NCBI RefSeq assembly: GCF_900091595.1
Contig: NZ_FMCW01000029.1
Coordinates: 50,906 to 114,905 of the forward strand
Source: Micromonospora haikouensis
Lineage (GTDB): Bacteria; Actinomycetota; Actinomycetes; Mycobacteriales; Micromonosporaceae
Direction: 5' to 3'
Length of the DNA: 64,000 nucleotides
Below, piece after piece: positions 24,167 to 32,523 of the stretch. The notes beneath the pieces were generated by a model. The model had not been told where the DNA came from and ran no database searches. It saw nothing but the letters and a program-made list of their open reading frames with translations. The number at the start of each line of letters is the position of its first letter. The stretch's first letter is position 1. Position numbers and translations under genes: made by a program.

Positions 24167-26443
24167 TCAGGCCAGGTCGAACCGGTCGAGCTCCATGACC
24201 TTGGTCCAGGCCGCGACGAAGTCGGCGACGAACTTCTCGCGCGCGTCCTCGCTGGCGTAGACCTCCGCGAGGGCCCGCAGCTGGGAGTTGGAGCCGAAGA
24301 TGAGGTCGACCGCCGTGGCGGTCCACTTCACCTGGTCGGTGGCCAGGTCCCGGATCTCGTAGACGTGCTCCTCGGACTCCGACGCCTTCCACCGGGTGCC
24401 CGGGGAGAGCAGGTTGGTGAAGAAGTCGTTGGTGAGCACGCCCGGCCGGTCGGTGAGCACGCCGTGCGCGGTGCCGCCGACGTTGTTGCCGAGGGCGCGC
24501 AGGCCGCCGACGAGGACGGTCATCTCCGGCGCGGTCAGGTCGAGCATGTAGGCGCGGTCGACGAGCAGCACCTCCGGCTGGGTCTTCTCGCCGGGGCGCA
24601 GGTAGTTGCGGAACCCGTCGGCGCGCGGCTCCATGACCCGGAACGACTCGACGTCGGTCTGCTCCTGCGAGGCGTCGGTGCGGCCCGGCCGGAACGGCAC
24701 GGTCACCTCGACGCCGGCGTCGCGCGCCGCCTTCTCGACGGCGGCCGAGCCGGCCAGCACGATCAGGTCGGCCAGCGAGATCTTCGCGCCACCGGCGGCG
24801 TTGAACTCCTGCTGGATGCCCTCCAGGGTCGCCAGGACCGTCGCGAGCTGCTCGGGCTGGTTGACCTCCCAGCTGCGCTGCGGTTCGAGGCGGATCCGCG
24901 CGCCGTTGGCGCCGCCGCGCTTGTCGGTGGAGCGGAAGCTCGCGGCCGACGCCCAGGCGGTGGAGACGAGCTGGGCGGTGGTGAGGCCGGAGGCCAGGAC
25001 CTTCGCCTTCAGGGCGGCCACGTCGGCGTCGCTCACGACGTCGTAGTCGACGGCCGGAACCGGGTCCTGCCAGAGCTGGGCCTCCGGCACCCACGGGCCG
25101 AGGAAGCGGCTGACCGGGCCCATGTCGCGGTGGAGCAGCTTGTACCACGCCTTGGCGAAGGCCAGCGCGAACTCGTCGGGGTGCTCCAGGAAGCGGCGCG
25201 AGATCTTCTCGTACGCCGGGTCGACGCGCAGCGACAGGTCGGTCGTCAGCATCGTCGGCTTGTGCTTCTTCGCCGGGTCGTGGGCGTCCGGGATGATCGC
25301 CTCGGCATCCTTCGCGACCCACTGCTTCGCCCCGCCGGGGCTGGTGGTCAGCTCCCACTCGTAGCCGAAGAGGATCTCGAAGAACCGGTTGCTCCACTGC
25401 GTCGGCTTGTCGGTCCACGTCACCTCGAGGCCGCTGGTGATCGTGTCGCCGCCCTTGCCGCTGCCGTGGGTGCTCAGCCAGCCCAGGCCCTGCGCCTCCA
25501 GCGGGGCGCCCTCCGGCTCGGGGCCCACGTGGTCGTCGGCGACGCCCGCGCCGTGCGTCTTGCCGAAGGTGTGGCCGCCGGCGATGAGGGCGACGGTCTC
25601 CTCGTCGTCCATCGCCATCCGGCGGAAGGTCTCGCGGATGAAGTGCGCCGCCGCGGCCGGGTCCGCGTTGCCGCGGGGGCCCTCCGGGTTGACGTAGATG
25701 AGGCCCATCTCGGTCGCGCCGACGCCGGGCGTCATCTCCTTCTCGGAGGCGTAGCGCGCGTCACCGAGCCAGGTGTCCTCCGGGCCCCAGAAGATCTCCT
25801 CGGGCTCCCACACGTCCTCGCGGCCGAAGCCGAAGCCGAAGGTCTTGAAGCCCATCGACTCCAGGGCCACGTTGCCGGCGAGCACGAGCAGGTCGGCCCA
25901 CGAGATCTTCTGGCCGTACTTCTGCTTGACCGGCCAGAGCAGCCGGCGGGCCTTGTCGAGGTTGGCGTTGTCCGGCCAGCTGTTGAGCGGGGCGAACCGC
26001 TGGCCGCCGTCGCCGGCGCCGCCACGGCCGTCCTCGATGCGGTAGGTGCCCGCCGCGTGCCAGCTCATCCGGATCATCAGGCCGCCGTAGTGGCCGAAGT
26101 CGGCCGGCCACCAGTCCTGCGAGGTGGTGAGGGTCTCGACGATGTCCCGCTTGAGGGCCTCGACGTCGAGCTTGGCGAACTCCTGGGCGTAGCTGAAGTC
26201 GGCCCCCAGCGGGTTGCCCTTGGGCGACTGGGCGTGCAGGACCGACAGGTCGAGCTGGTTGGGCCACCAGTCGCGGTTGGTGCGGGGACGACCGCCCGTC
26301 TTCGGCGTCGGCGAGTCGATCGCCGGGTTCTCGCTCTCGCTGCCCTGCGCGGTGACGGAGTCGTGCGCGACCGGGCAGCCGGCCGCCTCCTTCTTGTCCA
26401 CGCCCTGGGCGCTGACGGGCGCGTTGTCCTGGGTGTCGCTCAT
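24167..26443 (-). CDS. katG: Catalase-peroxidase KatG
   Basis: 758 residues, normal length. The distal haem triad is Arg125-Trp128-His129 in IRMSWHAAGTY. The Tyr of the Met-Tyr-Trp adduct is in MGLIYVNPEGP and the proximal histidine region is GGHTFGKTHG. The C-terminal duplicated peroxidase-like domain is present. It detoxifies hydrogen peroxide in the cytoplasm. ATG 26443 follows GGAAGG. It lies 23 bp downstream of a Fur-family gene, the classic furA-katG operon. Confidence 0.97.
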   Translation of the reverse strand: MSDTQDNAPVSAQGVDKKEAAGCPVAHDSVTAQGSESENPAIDSPTPKTGGRPRTNRDWWPNQLDLSVLHAQSPKGNPLGADFSYAQEFAKLDVEALKRDIVETLTTSQDWWPADFGHYGGLMIRMSWHAAGTYRIEDGRGGAGDGGQRFAPLNSWPDNANLDKARRLLWPVKQKYGQKISWADLLVLAGNVALESMGFKTFGFGFGREDVWEPEEIFWGPEDTWLGDARYASEKEMTPGVGATEMGLIYVNPEGPRGNADPAAAAHFIRETFRRMAMDDEETVALIAGGHTFGKTHGAGVADDHVGPEPEGAPLEAQGLGWLSTHGSGKGGDTITSGLEVTWTDKPTQWSNRFFEILFGYEWELTTSPGGAKQWVAKDAEAIIPDAHDPAKKHKPTMLTTDLSLRVDPAYEKISRRFLEHPDEFALAFAKAWYKLLHRDMGPVSRFLGPWVPEAQLWQDPVPAVDYDVVSDADVAALKAKVLASGLTTAQLVSTAWASAASFRSTDKRGGANGARIRLEPQRSWEVNQPEQLATVLATLEGIQQEFNAAGGAKISLADLIVLAGSAAVEKAARDAGVEVTVPFRPGRTDASQEQTDVESFRVMEPRADGFRNYLRPGEKTQPEVLLVDRAYMLDLTAPEMTVLVGGLRALGNNVGGTAHGVLTDRPGVLTNDFFTNLLSPGTRWKASESEEHVYEIRDLATDQVKWTATAVDLIFGSNSQLRALAEVYASEDAREKFVADFVAAWTKVMELDRFDLA

Positions 26444-26466
26444 CGGTTTCCTTCCGGACTGGCTGG

Positions 26467-26916
26467 TCACTGGGCGGTGCGTTGGGTTGGCTGGGCGGTG
26501 CGTGCGGTCGCGCAGCCGGGGCAGGTGCCCCAGTAGACGACCTCTGCCTCGTCGACGTCGAAACCGTGATCGTCGGAGGCGGTGAGGCAGGGTGCATGGC
26601 CGACGGCGCAGTCGACGTCGGCGATCGCGCCGCAGGAGCGGCACACGACATGGTGGTGGTTGTCCCCCACCCGGCACTCGTACCGGGCGGTCGCGCCGGC
26701 GGGCTGGATGCGCCGCACCAGGCCGGCGTCGGTGAGCGCCCGGAGCACGTCGTAGACCGCCTGGTGGGAGACCGTGGGCTGGTCGGCCCGGACCAGGGCG
26801 ATCACCGTGTCGGTGTCGACGTGCGGGTGGTCGCGCAGCGCGGCGAGCACCGCCAACCGGGGCCGGGTCACGCGCAACGAGACCGCCCGAAGCTGGGTCT
26901 CGAAGTCGGGCGTCAC
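26467..26916 (-). CDS. furA: Fur-family regulator (FurA type)
   Basis: 149 residues. Winged helix VSHQAVYDVLRALTDAGLVRR (about 50-70), metal/dimer motif DNHHHVVCRSCGAIADVDC with CxxC, and a second pair CPGC near the C-terminus. FurA proteins repress themselves and katG and are released by peroxide. GTG 26916 is the first start giving the family N-terminus. Co-transcription with katG is implied by the 23-bp gap. Confidence 0.92.
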   Translation of the reverse strand: MTPDFETQLRAVSLRVTRPRLAVLAALRDHPHVDTDTVIALVRADQPTVSHQAVYDVLRALTDAGLVRRIQPAGATARYECRVGDNHHHVVCRSCGAIADVDCAVGHAPCLTASDDHGFDVDEAEVVYWGTCPGCATARTAQPTQRTAQ

Positions 26917-26935
26917 CCCCCGAACCTAGCCCACT

Positions 26936-26953
26936 CTTCTGGAATCAATCAAG
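26936..26953 (-). promoter_or_regulatory. AT-rich promoter/Fur-box candidate upstream of furA
   Basis: CTTCTGGAATCAATCAAG is an unusually AT-rich patch 20 bp upstream of the furA start in otherwise GC-rich DNA, in the position expected for the furA autoregulatory site. Its symmetry is weak, so this rests mainly on position. Confidence 0.35.
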
Positions 26954-27075
26954 TTTTCCGTCGACTCAACCCGCATATTTCGCCGCAGATCCATCCGCCG
27001 GCCACCCGCTCCGCCTCGACGCCCCCGGCGGCGTCGCCGCTGCGGGGACACCGTCGTGGCTGTCGGGGCCCCAGC

Positions 27076-27177
27076 TCACCCACCGCCGATGCCGTGTTGG
27101 TTGGCCAGGTGCCGGACGTAGACGAGCACCCCGACCAGGAGCCCGATGTCGTCCAGGTAGATCGGATCCGGCAGCAC
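27076..27177 (-). CDS. Short hydrophobic peptide, possible DUF1232-like remnant
   Basis: A 33-codon frame from GTG 27177 reads LPDPIYLDDIGLLVGVLVYV, then RHLANQHGIGGG and TGA. The PDPIYLDDIG stretch recalls the DUF1232 (YkvA) motif. The frame is open upstream (AAWRAFRGRPGVGS) but no good start or ribosome site is seen. It may be a decayed small membrane protein gene. It is the only coding signal in the 26917-27343 gap. Confidence 0.25.
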   Translation of the reverse strand: MLPDPIYLDDIGLLVGVLVYVRHLANQHGIGGG

Positions 27178-27298
27178 CGATCCGACGCCCGGCCTCCCGC
27201 GAAAGGCACGCCATGCTGCGGTTCCGCTTCCGGGCCGCTCCCGGTGGCCGGCGCGCCGGGCACCCCGGGGCCTCCGCCCGCAGACCGCGCCGACCGCC

Positions 27299-27324
27299 CC
27301 GGTCGCGGAGCTGTCCCGCGCCGG
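27299..27324 (-). terminator. Probable terminator of the conflict operon
   Basis: CCGG-T-CGCGG and CCGCG-CCGG form a 9-bp stem with one bulge and a 7-nt loop, 20 bp beyond the CHAT stop codon. Confidence 0.4.
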
Positions 27325-27343
27325 CCGGGTCCGGTGTGCCGGC

Positions 27344-30300
27344 TCAGCCCGACGTCGCGCCCAGGTGGATGAACCCCGACCAGGCGAACGGCTTGGCCCA
27401 GCGCGGTCGCATGCTCAGCTCGCGCAGCTTCGGGGGCATGGTGCTGGGGGCGAGACGGTCAGGGTCCAGCATCCACAGCTGAGTGGCCCGCAGCGCGGCG
27501 GCCGGGGGTAGTCCCCGGTCGCGGAGGAAGTGATGGACCATGAACATGGCGAGCGATGTGGCGTCGTCGTAGACGGCCCAGAGGCTGCCGACCACCGACC
27601 GTGCGCCGGCCACCAGGAAGGCGGTGGCCAGGCTGAACGCCTCGTCGTAGTCGGCGCCGGTGAGGCCGGTCTCGCAGGCGGCGAGCAGCACCAGGTCGAC
27701 CAGGGCCGCCCGGTCCCGGCCCAGATCGAGCAGTTGTCCCGCGGTGAGGTGCTCGCCGTCGGCCAACTGGAGCCGCGACTCCCACGGCCGTTCCACCTCG
27801 ACCGTGCCGTGACAGCCCAGGTGCAGCAGCCGCCGCCCGCCCGCCGGTCGGACCAGCCAGTCCCGCAGGCGGGCGACGGAAGCGTTCGGCCCCACGTGCA
27901 GCGGCAGGCCCGGGTAGAAGGCGTCCCGGACCGCCCTCGCCTCCCGGCCGACGCCCTGGTCTCCACCCGGTTCGCCGATCATCAGGGCATCGGGGAGCCG
28001 ACGGTGGTGACCACCGGCGACCGGCTCCGCGCCCTGGCACAGCAGGCGGGCAGAGGGGACGTAGGAGATCTCCAGATCCTGCACCACGTAGTGCGGCACG
28101 CCCCGGTCGAAGCGGCGGGCGGCGTGCCAGGGCACCACCCCGAGCGGGCCCATCGGCACCAGACCGATCCGGGGCACCGGTCCGCCCCGCTGCCGGCGCA
28201 GGTGTCCCATCAGCGGGTCCATGGCGGCCCGCCACGCCCAGTCGCAGAGCGACTCCAGGTGGTCCCGCCAGCGGACGGCCGCCTCGGCGCTTCGCTCCTC
28301 CGGCGCGTTCTGGCGTTCGCGCAGTGCCCGCAGATAGTCCCGCAGTTCCCCGGCCCCGCTGCCCAGCTCAGCGCTGCGCAGCACCGTGACCGCGCCTTCC
28401 GCCGGCACCAGCACCAGCAGCCCGCCCTGCCGGCCCGGTCCGGGGACGAGGTAGGCCAGCAGGTCGAGCCGCTGCGCACGCAGCGCGGCGCGGATCTCCG
28501 CCAGGGACGGCGGATCGAGCAGGGCCACGGCGGCCCCGGTCGGGACGCCCGGCGGGCGGGACCTGGCCACAGCCTCGCTCCCTCCCGGCTGCTGGCCCGG
28601 CTCGATGCCGGTCAACACCCGTAGCACCTGGTGCCGCAGGTCGTCCGGAACGATCCCCGCGTTAAGCGCGCCCGCCCCCACGACAGCGGCTGTCGGGTCC
28701 GCCTCGCCCCATCGCCGGGCCAGGTCGCTCCGGCCGGCCGCCCGCAGCATCGCCGGCACCGACCGCGCGGCGGTACTGGCGTAGAGCACCAGACCCCGCC
28801 CGGCGTCCAGGGCCCGGACCGCGTCGTCGAGGGCGCCGTCGTGGACGCACTGCGCCGCCGTGTACACCGCCTCCGCGGCGGCTCGCGCCGCGGCGGTGAC
28901 GGCGTGCTCGGTACGCGACTGCAACAGGGTCTGCCAGGCGTACCCGCGCAGCACGGCCAGTCCCAGTTCCCGGGCCCGACGTTGGTCCGCGCCGAAACCC
29001 CCGGAACGCAGGCGGAGCGCCTCGGCCAGCCGCCGGACGGCACCGGGCCAGCGGGCGGCGTAGGGGCCGCCGATGACGCCGAGCGCCCGCTCGCCCTGGC
29101 GCACCGCTTCGGCGGCGTCGGCGCGACGTCGGGTGAGCCGGGCGAGGTCCAGCCGTATCTCGGCGAGAAGCTCCACGGCCGGTTCGATCACCATGGTGCC
29201 GGCGGAGGGATCGCCGAGCAGCCGCTCCACCTCGACAGCCGACTGCCGCAACACGGCGGGATCGCCCCGGTTGGCCCTCCAGCGGCCGGCCACCGATGAC
29301 AGGACCATCGCCTGGCCGAGAGCCGGCACGTCGAGCACCGGGTCCGGGCCGGTGGCCGCCGCGGGTCCGGCCGGCCGGGTCGCGCCGCGGTGGGCCGCCG
29401 GCCCGCCCGGTCCCGGAGCGGGGCGGGCCGGCGCGCCCCGGCCCCCGAGAAACGACTCGATCATGTCGACCAGCAGCCGGCTCTGCTCGTCGGCGGGATT
29501 CTGCTCGGCCATCCGCCGGGCGTCGTCCAGAAGCCGGCGTTCCAGTTCGGGGCTCTGGCCGGCTCGGCGCAGGTCCGTCATCATGGCGCCCAGTCGACCG
29601 ACGAACGGGTCGGCGCTGTCGGCCAGCGCCGCCTCGGCCCTGTGCAGGGCCGCCAGGTCACCGGAGCGGTGGGCGTCCAGAAGGACCAGAACCGGCAGCA
29701 GTTTCCCGGCCAGGCGGGAGACCTCCCGCCCGAGTTCGCCGGCTTCGTCGGTGACGCCGGCCCGCAGCAGCCGGTCCAGATCGTCCGCGCCGGCGTACGG
29801 ATCAGCCTCGCCCGGGACGACGCCCAGCGCGTCGAGCAACCGCTGCCCCACCGCCAGGCCGAGCCGGACGTTCGCCGGCAGGTCCTTCGCCCGCCGGCCC
29901 TGCTCGTGGAGCTGCCGCCAGACCGACGGCGCGAACAGTGGACGCCGCTGCACCCAGAACGGGAAGGCCGCCAGCGCCAGCACGGCGGCCAGCCAGTCGC
30001 GCGGATCGGACGGCTCGGCCGCCCGCCACGCCTGGTACGCCTCGGTGACCGCGGCCGGCCGGGACCCCACCACCGTCTGCCCGTCCGGGCCCGCCAGCAT
30101 GAGGCTCAGCCGCCGGGCGTGCATGTCCAACACGGCCTGCGGCTCGGCCTCGGCGGCCTCGGCCAGCCCGGCCTCGGCCAGCCGGATGCCCGCCTCCCGC
30201 AGCTCCGGCCGGCCCGTCTGGCTGTGCCGTTCGCCGCAGAGCTGGGCCAGCGCCCCGGCGAACCACAACCGTTCGGCCGGCTCGATCAGCGTCACGGCCC

Positions 30301-30676
30301 GGTCGACCGCAGCCAGCAGCGTGGGGCCCTGCGGCCGAGCGCCGATCAGCACCAGCGCCCAGGCCAGCCGCGCGGCGCCGAGGGCGACCACCGGCTCCGG
30401 TGGCAGGGACCAGACCGGGCCGGCCAGCAGCTCCACCGCCGAGCGCAGGTCCGCCGCCTCGGGTTCGCCCTCGACCAGGGCGAGCCCGAGGTGGAGGGCG
30501 ACCATGTCCCGCTCGGGTCCAGCAGGGAGCGCGGCGCAGGCGCTGCGGTGTCCGAGCAGCTCCGCGCGGAGCGCTGCGGCCTCGGTGGCGTCGCCGTCGG
30601 CCAGGTCGACGTAGCGGTGGAACAGCTCGACCACGTCGGCCAGGAGGGTGGGCCCGGCCCGAGCCGGGCCGGTCAC
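27344..30676 (-). CDS. CHAT-domain caspase-like protease with helical-repeat N-terminus
   Basis: 1110 residues. Residues about 1-680 are Ala/Leu/Arg-rich helical (TPR-like) repeats with a Pro/Gly linker near 420-450. The C-terminal CHAT domain (about 780-1100) has the caspase-type dyad: His956 in LHLGCHG and Cys1001 in LLAACETGLTG. CHAT proteases in bacterial conflict systems are activated on sensing invasion and cleave effectors or host targets. GTG 30676 overlaps the TGA of a 50-residue membrane peptide gene (GTGA), so the two are coupled. It is the last gene of the operon and probably an executioner or activator (inference). Confidence 0.88.
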   Translation of the reverse strand: MTGPARAGPTLLADVVELFHRYVDLADGDATEAAALRAELLGHRSACAALPAGPERDMVALHLGLALVEGEPEAADLRSAVELLAGPVWSLPPEPVVALGAARLAWALVLIGARPQGPTLLAAVDRAVTLIEPAERLWFAGALAQLCGERHSQTGRPELREAGIRLAEAGLAEAAEAEPQAVLDMHARRLSLMLAGPDGQTVVGSRPAAVTEAYQAWRAAEPSDPRDWLAAVLALAAFPFWVQRRPLFAPSVWRQLHEQGRRAKDLPANVRLGLAVGQRLLDALGVVPGEADPYAGADDLDRLLRAGVTDEAGELGREVSRLAGKLLPVLVLLDAHRSGDLAALHRAEAALADSADPFVGRLGAMMTDLRRAGQSPELERRLLDDARRMAEQNPADEQSRLLVDMIESFLGGRGAPARPAPGPGGPAAHRGATRPAGPAAATGPDPVLDVPALGQAMVLSSVAGRWRANRGDPAVLRQSAVEVERLLGDPSAGTMVIEPAVELLAEIRLDLARLTRRRADAAEAVRQGERALGVIGGPYAARWPGAVRRLAEALRLRSGGFGADQRRARELGLAVLRGYAWQTLLQSRTEHAVTAAARAAAEAVYTAAQCVHDGALDDAVRALDAGRGLVLYASTAARSVPAMLRAAGRSDLARRWGEADPTAAVVGAGALNAGIVPDDLRHQVLRVLTGIEPGQQPGGSEAVARSRPPGVPTGAAVALLDPPSLAEIRAALRAQRLDLLAYLVPGPGRQGGLLVLVPAEGAVTVLRSAELGSGAGELRDYLRALRERQNAPEERSAEAAVRWRDHLESLCDWAWRAAMDPLMGHLRRQRGGPVPRIGLVPMGPLGVVPWHAARRFDRGVPHYVVQDLEISYVPSARLLCQGAEPVAGGHHRRLPDALMIGEPGGDQGVGREARAVRDAFYPGLPLHVGPNASVARLRDWLVRPAGGRRLLHLGCHGTVEVERPWESRLQLADGEHLTAGQLLDLGRDRAALVDLVLLAACETGLTGADYDEAFSLATAFLVAGARSVVGSLWAVYDDATSLAMFMVHHFLRDRGLPPAAALRATQLWMLDPDRLAPSTMPPKLRELSMRPRWAKPFAWSGFIHLGATSG

Positions 30677-30825
30677 GGCGTGCCCGTCGAGCCGTCGGCG
30701 GACTGCACCACCTCGACGGCGAGCCAGACGGTGAGCGCCACCAGGGCGAGCAGGGTGAGGACCTGGACGACGATGAGCACTGCCCGGCCGCTGCGGTAGC
30801 CGGGTGGGATCGGTTCGGTGGACAT
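30673..30825 (-). CDS. 50-residue single-pass membrane peptide
   Basis: Starts MSTEPIPPGYRSGRA, has one hydrophobic helix (about 16-40; VLIVVQVLTLLALVALTVWL) and ends QSADGSTGTP. ATG 30825 follows AGGAG with ideal spacing. The TGA overlaps the GTG of the CHAT protease gene. Size, coupling and topology suggest a membrane anchor or partner, or possibly a toxin-like effector held by the CHAT system. No family is recognised. Confidence 0.65.
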   Translation of the reverse strand: MSTEPIPPGYRSGRAVLIVVQVLTLLALVALTVWLAVEVVQSADGSTGTP

Positions 30826-30849
30826 GTCAGCTCCTGTGGTCGATGCGGA

Positions 30850-30874
30850 CCGGCCCTTGGTCGACAGGGGCCGG
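30850..30874 (-). other. Intra-operon hairpin
   Basis: CCGGCCC (30850-30856) pairs with GGGCCGG (30868-30874), loop 11 nt, in the 66-bp gap between the GTPase and the membrane peptide. It may attenuate or segment expression of the peptide-CHAT pair. Confidence 0.4.
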
Positions 30875-30891
30875 GCCCGCGATGGTTACCG

Positions 30892-32520
30892 TCAGGTCAG
30901 CGCGATCCGTTCCCGGCGCAGCAGCCAGCCGATCGGGGCCAGTGCTCCCTGCCGGCCGGTGTCCTTCGCATTCACGCAGAAGTAGCGGACCTCGGCGAAG
31001 TCGCGTTCGGCGGTGAGCAGCAGGTTCTCCATCTGCCGGTCGACCAGCCAGCGGCGCACCGCGGCCGGGTCGTCGTAGCCCGGTTCGATGCTGGCGCCGA
31101 CCGGCAGCTTGGCCAACAGGTCGCCCTTGGTGAGCACGAACGCGATCCGCTGCTGCTCGGTGGCCACCCCGTAGCGGCGCAGCCGGTTGACCGTGCCGTT
31201 GTAGGAGTCCTCGGCATCGTGCCGCGACGCGTTGGCCTGCCGCTCGATCTCCGGGAAGGAGGACAGTTGCTCGCCGACCTCCGGGATGGCGAACGGGTCG
31301 AGGACGAAGACCAGCGTGCGGGCGAAGTCCAGGTATCCGTACCCGGCGTTGCGGTTCGGGTCGGTCAGGTTCTCGCCCGCCGCGTCGAAGAGATGCAGCA
31401 GCGCGTCCCGTCCCCGGTGCCGCAGGAGCAGGGTGGTGGCGAAGGGCGCCCAGTCGGCGGGGGTCTTGCGCATCGCGGCGGTCCCCTCGACGATCTGGAC
31501 GCTCTGCCGGTAGGTCCGCTCGCTGTCGCGGTCGGCCAGTTCGACCACGGTGTCCCGGGTGCCGGAGAGCGCGGTGAGCCCGACCAGGGTGCTCGTCAAC
31601 AGTTGGGTCTTGCCCGAGGAGGTGGCGCCGAAGACCGGGATCCGGACGTCGGTGACCGCCGCCGCCCCCCGGTGCAGCGGATGGCCGCAGAGCTGGCACA
31701 GGGCCGTCAGTTGCTGGCTGGCCCGCCCCCGGGTGACCGGCAGCGCGGCGCCACAGGCGCAGGTGCGCCGGAGCAGGCCGAGCCGGCCGGGGCGCAGCGC
31801 CCGGTGCAGGTCGCCGCCCTGCGGGTGCGCGCCGGGGCAGCGGTAGGCCGGCAGCCGGGAGACGTGGTAGCAGGCCGGGCAACTCGCGGCGGCGCGCAGC
31901 CGAAGCTGCCGAAGCCGCTCGTAGAGCCGCAGCAGCCCGGTGGTCACCACGCCGAGCAGCAGCATCACCACGGTGGCGAGCAGGTTGGCCGCCACCGCCA
32001 GCACCACCCCGAGCGCCATGCCGACCCCGATCCCGATCGCGCCGAAGATCGCGAAGAGGGGCCAGAGCAGCAGCAGCTTCTTGCGGTTGCTGACGTCGAG
32101 GCGTCGCCCGGTGAAGCGCATCAGCGGCAGCAGGTCCCGCACGACCCAGCGGATCGCCTCCCACTGGTCGATGAACACCTGGCCGACCCAGTAGCTGGGC
32201 CAGGCCGGGTCGACGGTGAGGTACGGCCTGCGCTGCCGACGCCGGGCGGAGCGGGCCGCCTCCCGGTCCGGGGTGAAGAGCGGTACCGGGCGTCGTCCCG
32301 CGAGCAACATGATCGTGCGGATGATCGCCCAGCCGGCCCCGCCGGCCATCAGCACGGGCACGGCCACGGCGGTGAACTGGAACAGCGCGAGGAAGAGCAA
32401 GGGGAGGCAGAAGAAGAGATAGACGCCGACCGCCGCGAGGACGAGCAACCACTTCACGGTCTCCCCGTCGAGGAGCGGACGGCGGTAGAAGGGGTCGTAG
32501 GGGTCGTAGTAGTAGCCCAT
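30892..32520 (-). CDS. Membrane-anchored zinc-ribbon TRAFAC-type GTPase (Double-GTPase-like)
   Basis: 542 residues. N-terminal hydrophobic helices (about 24-75 and 148-195), then zinc-binding pairs (CPAC...C, CACG, CQLC; about 214-280). The GTPase domain follows: Walker A GATSSGKT (298-305), switch/Walker B-like DAAGENL, and a TKGD specificity motif in VLTKGDLLAK. It resembles the TRAFAC-clade Double-GTPase proteins linked with GAP1 in multi-gene conflict systems. It is separated by 3 bp from the GAP1-like gene. It probably switches an oligomeric membrane complex (inference). Confidence 0.8.
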   Translation of the reverse strand: MGYYYDPYDPFYRRPLLDGETVKWLLVLAAVGVYLFFCLPLLFLALFQFTAVAVPVLMAGGAGWAIIRTIMLLAGRRPVPLFTPDREAARSARRRQRRPYLTVDPAWPSYWVGQVFIDQWEAIRWVVRDLLPLMRFTGRRLDVSNRKKLLLLWPLFAIFGAIGIGVGMALGVVLAVAANLLATVVMLLLGVVTTGLLRLYERLRQLRLRAAASCPACYHVSRLPAYRCPGAHPQGGDLHRALRPGRLGLLRRTCACGAALPVTRGRASQQLTALCQLCGHPLHRGAAAVTDVRIPVFGATSSGKTQLLTSTLVGLTALSGTRDTVVELADRDSERTYRQSVQIVEGTAAMRKTPADWAPFATTLLLRHRGRDALLHLFDAAGENLTDPNRNAGYGYLDFARTLVFVLDPFAIPEVGEQLSSFPEIERQANASRHDAEDSYNGTVNRLRRYGVATEQQRIAFVLTKGDLLAKLPVGASIEPGYDDPAAVRRWLVDRQMENLLLTAERDFAEVRYFCVNAKDTGRQGALAPIGWLLRRERIALT

Positions 32521-32523
32521 CGG

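Noticed and set aside
26936..26953. Canonical Fur box
   Set aside because: Symmetry too poor to call a true Fur box; listed only as a low-confidence AT-rich site.
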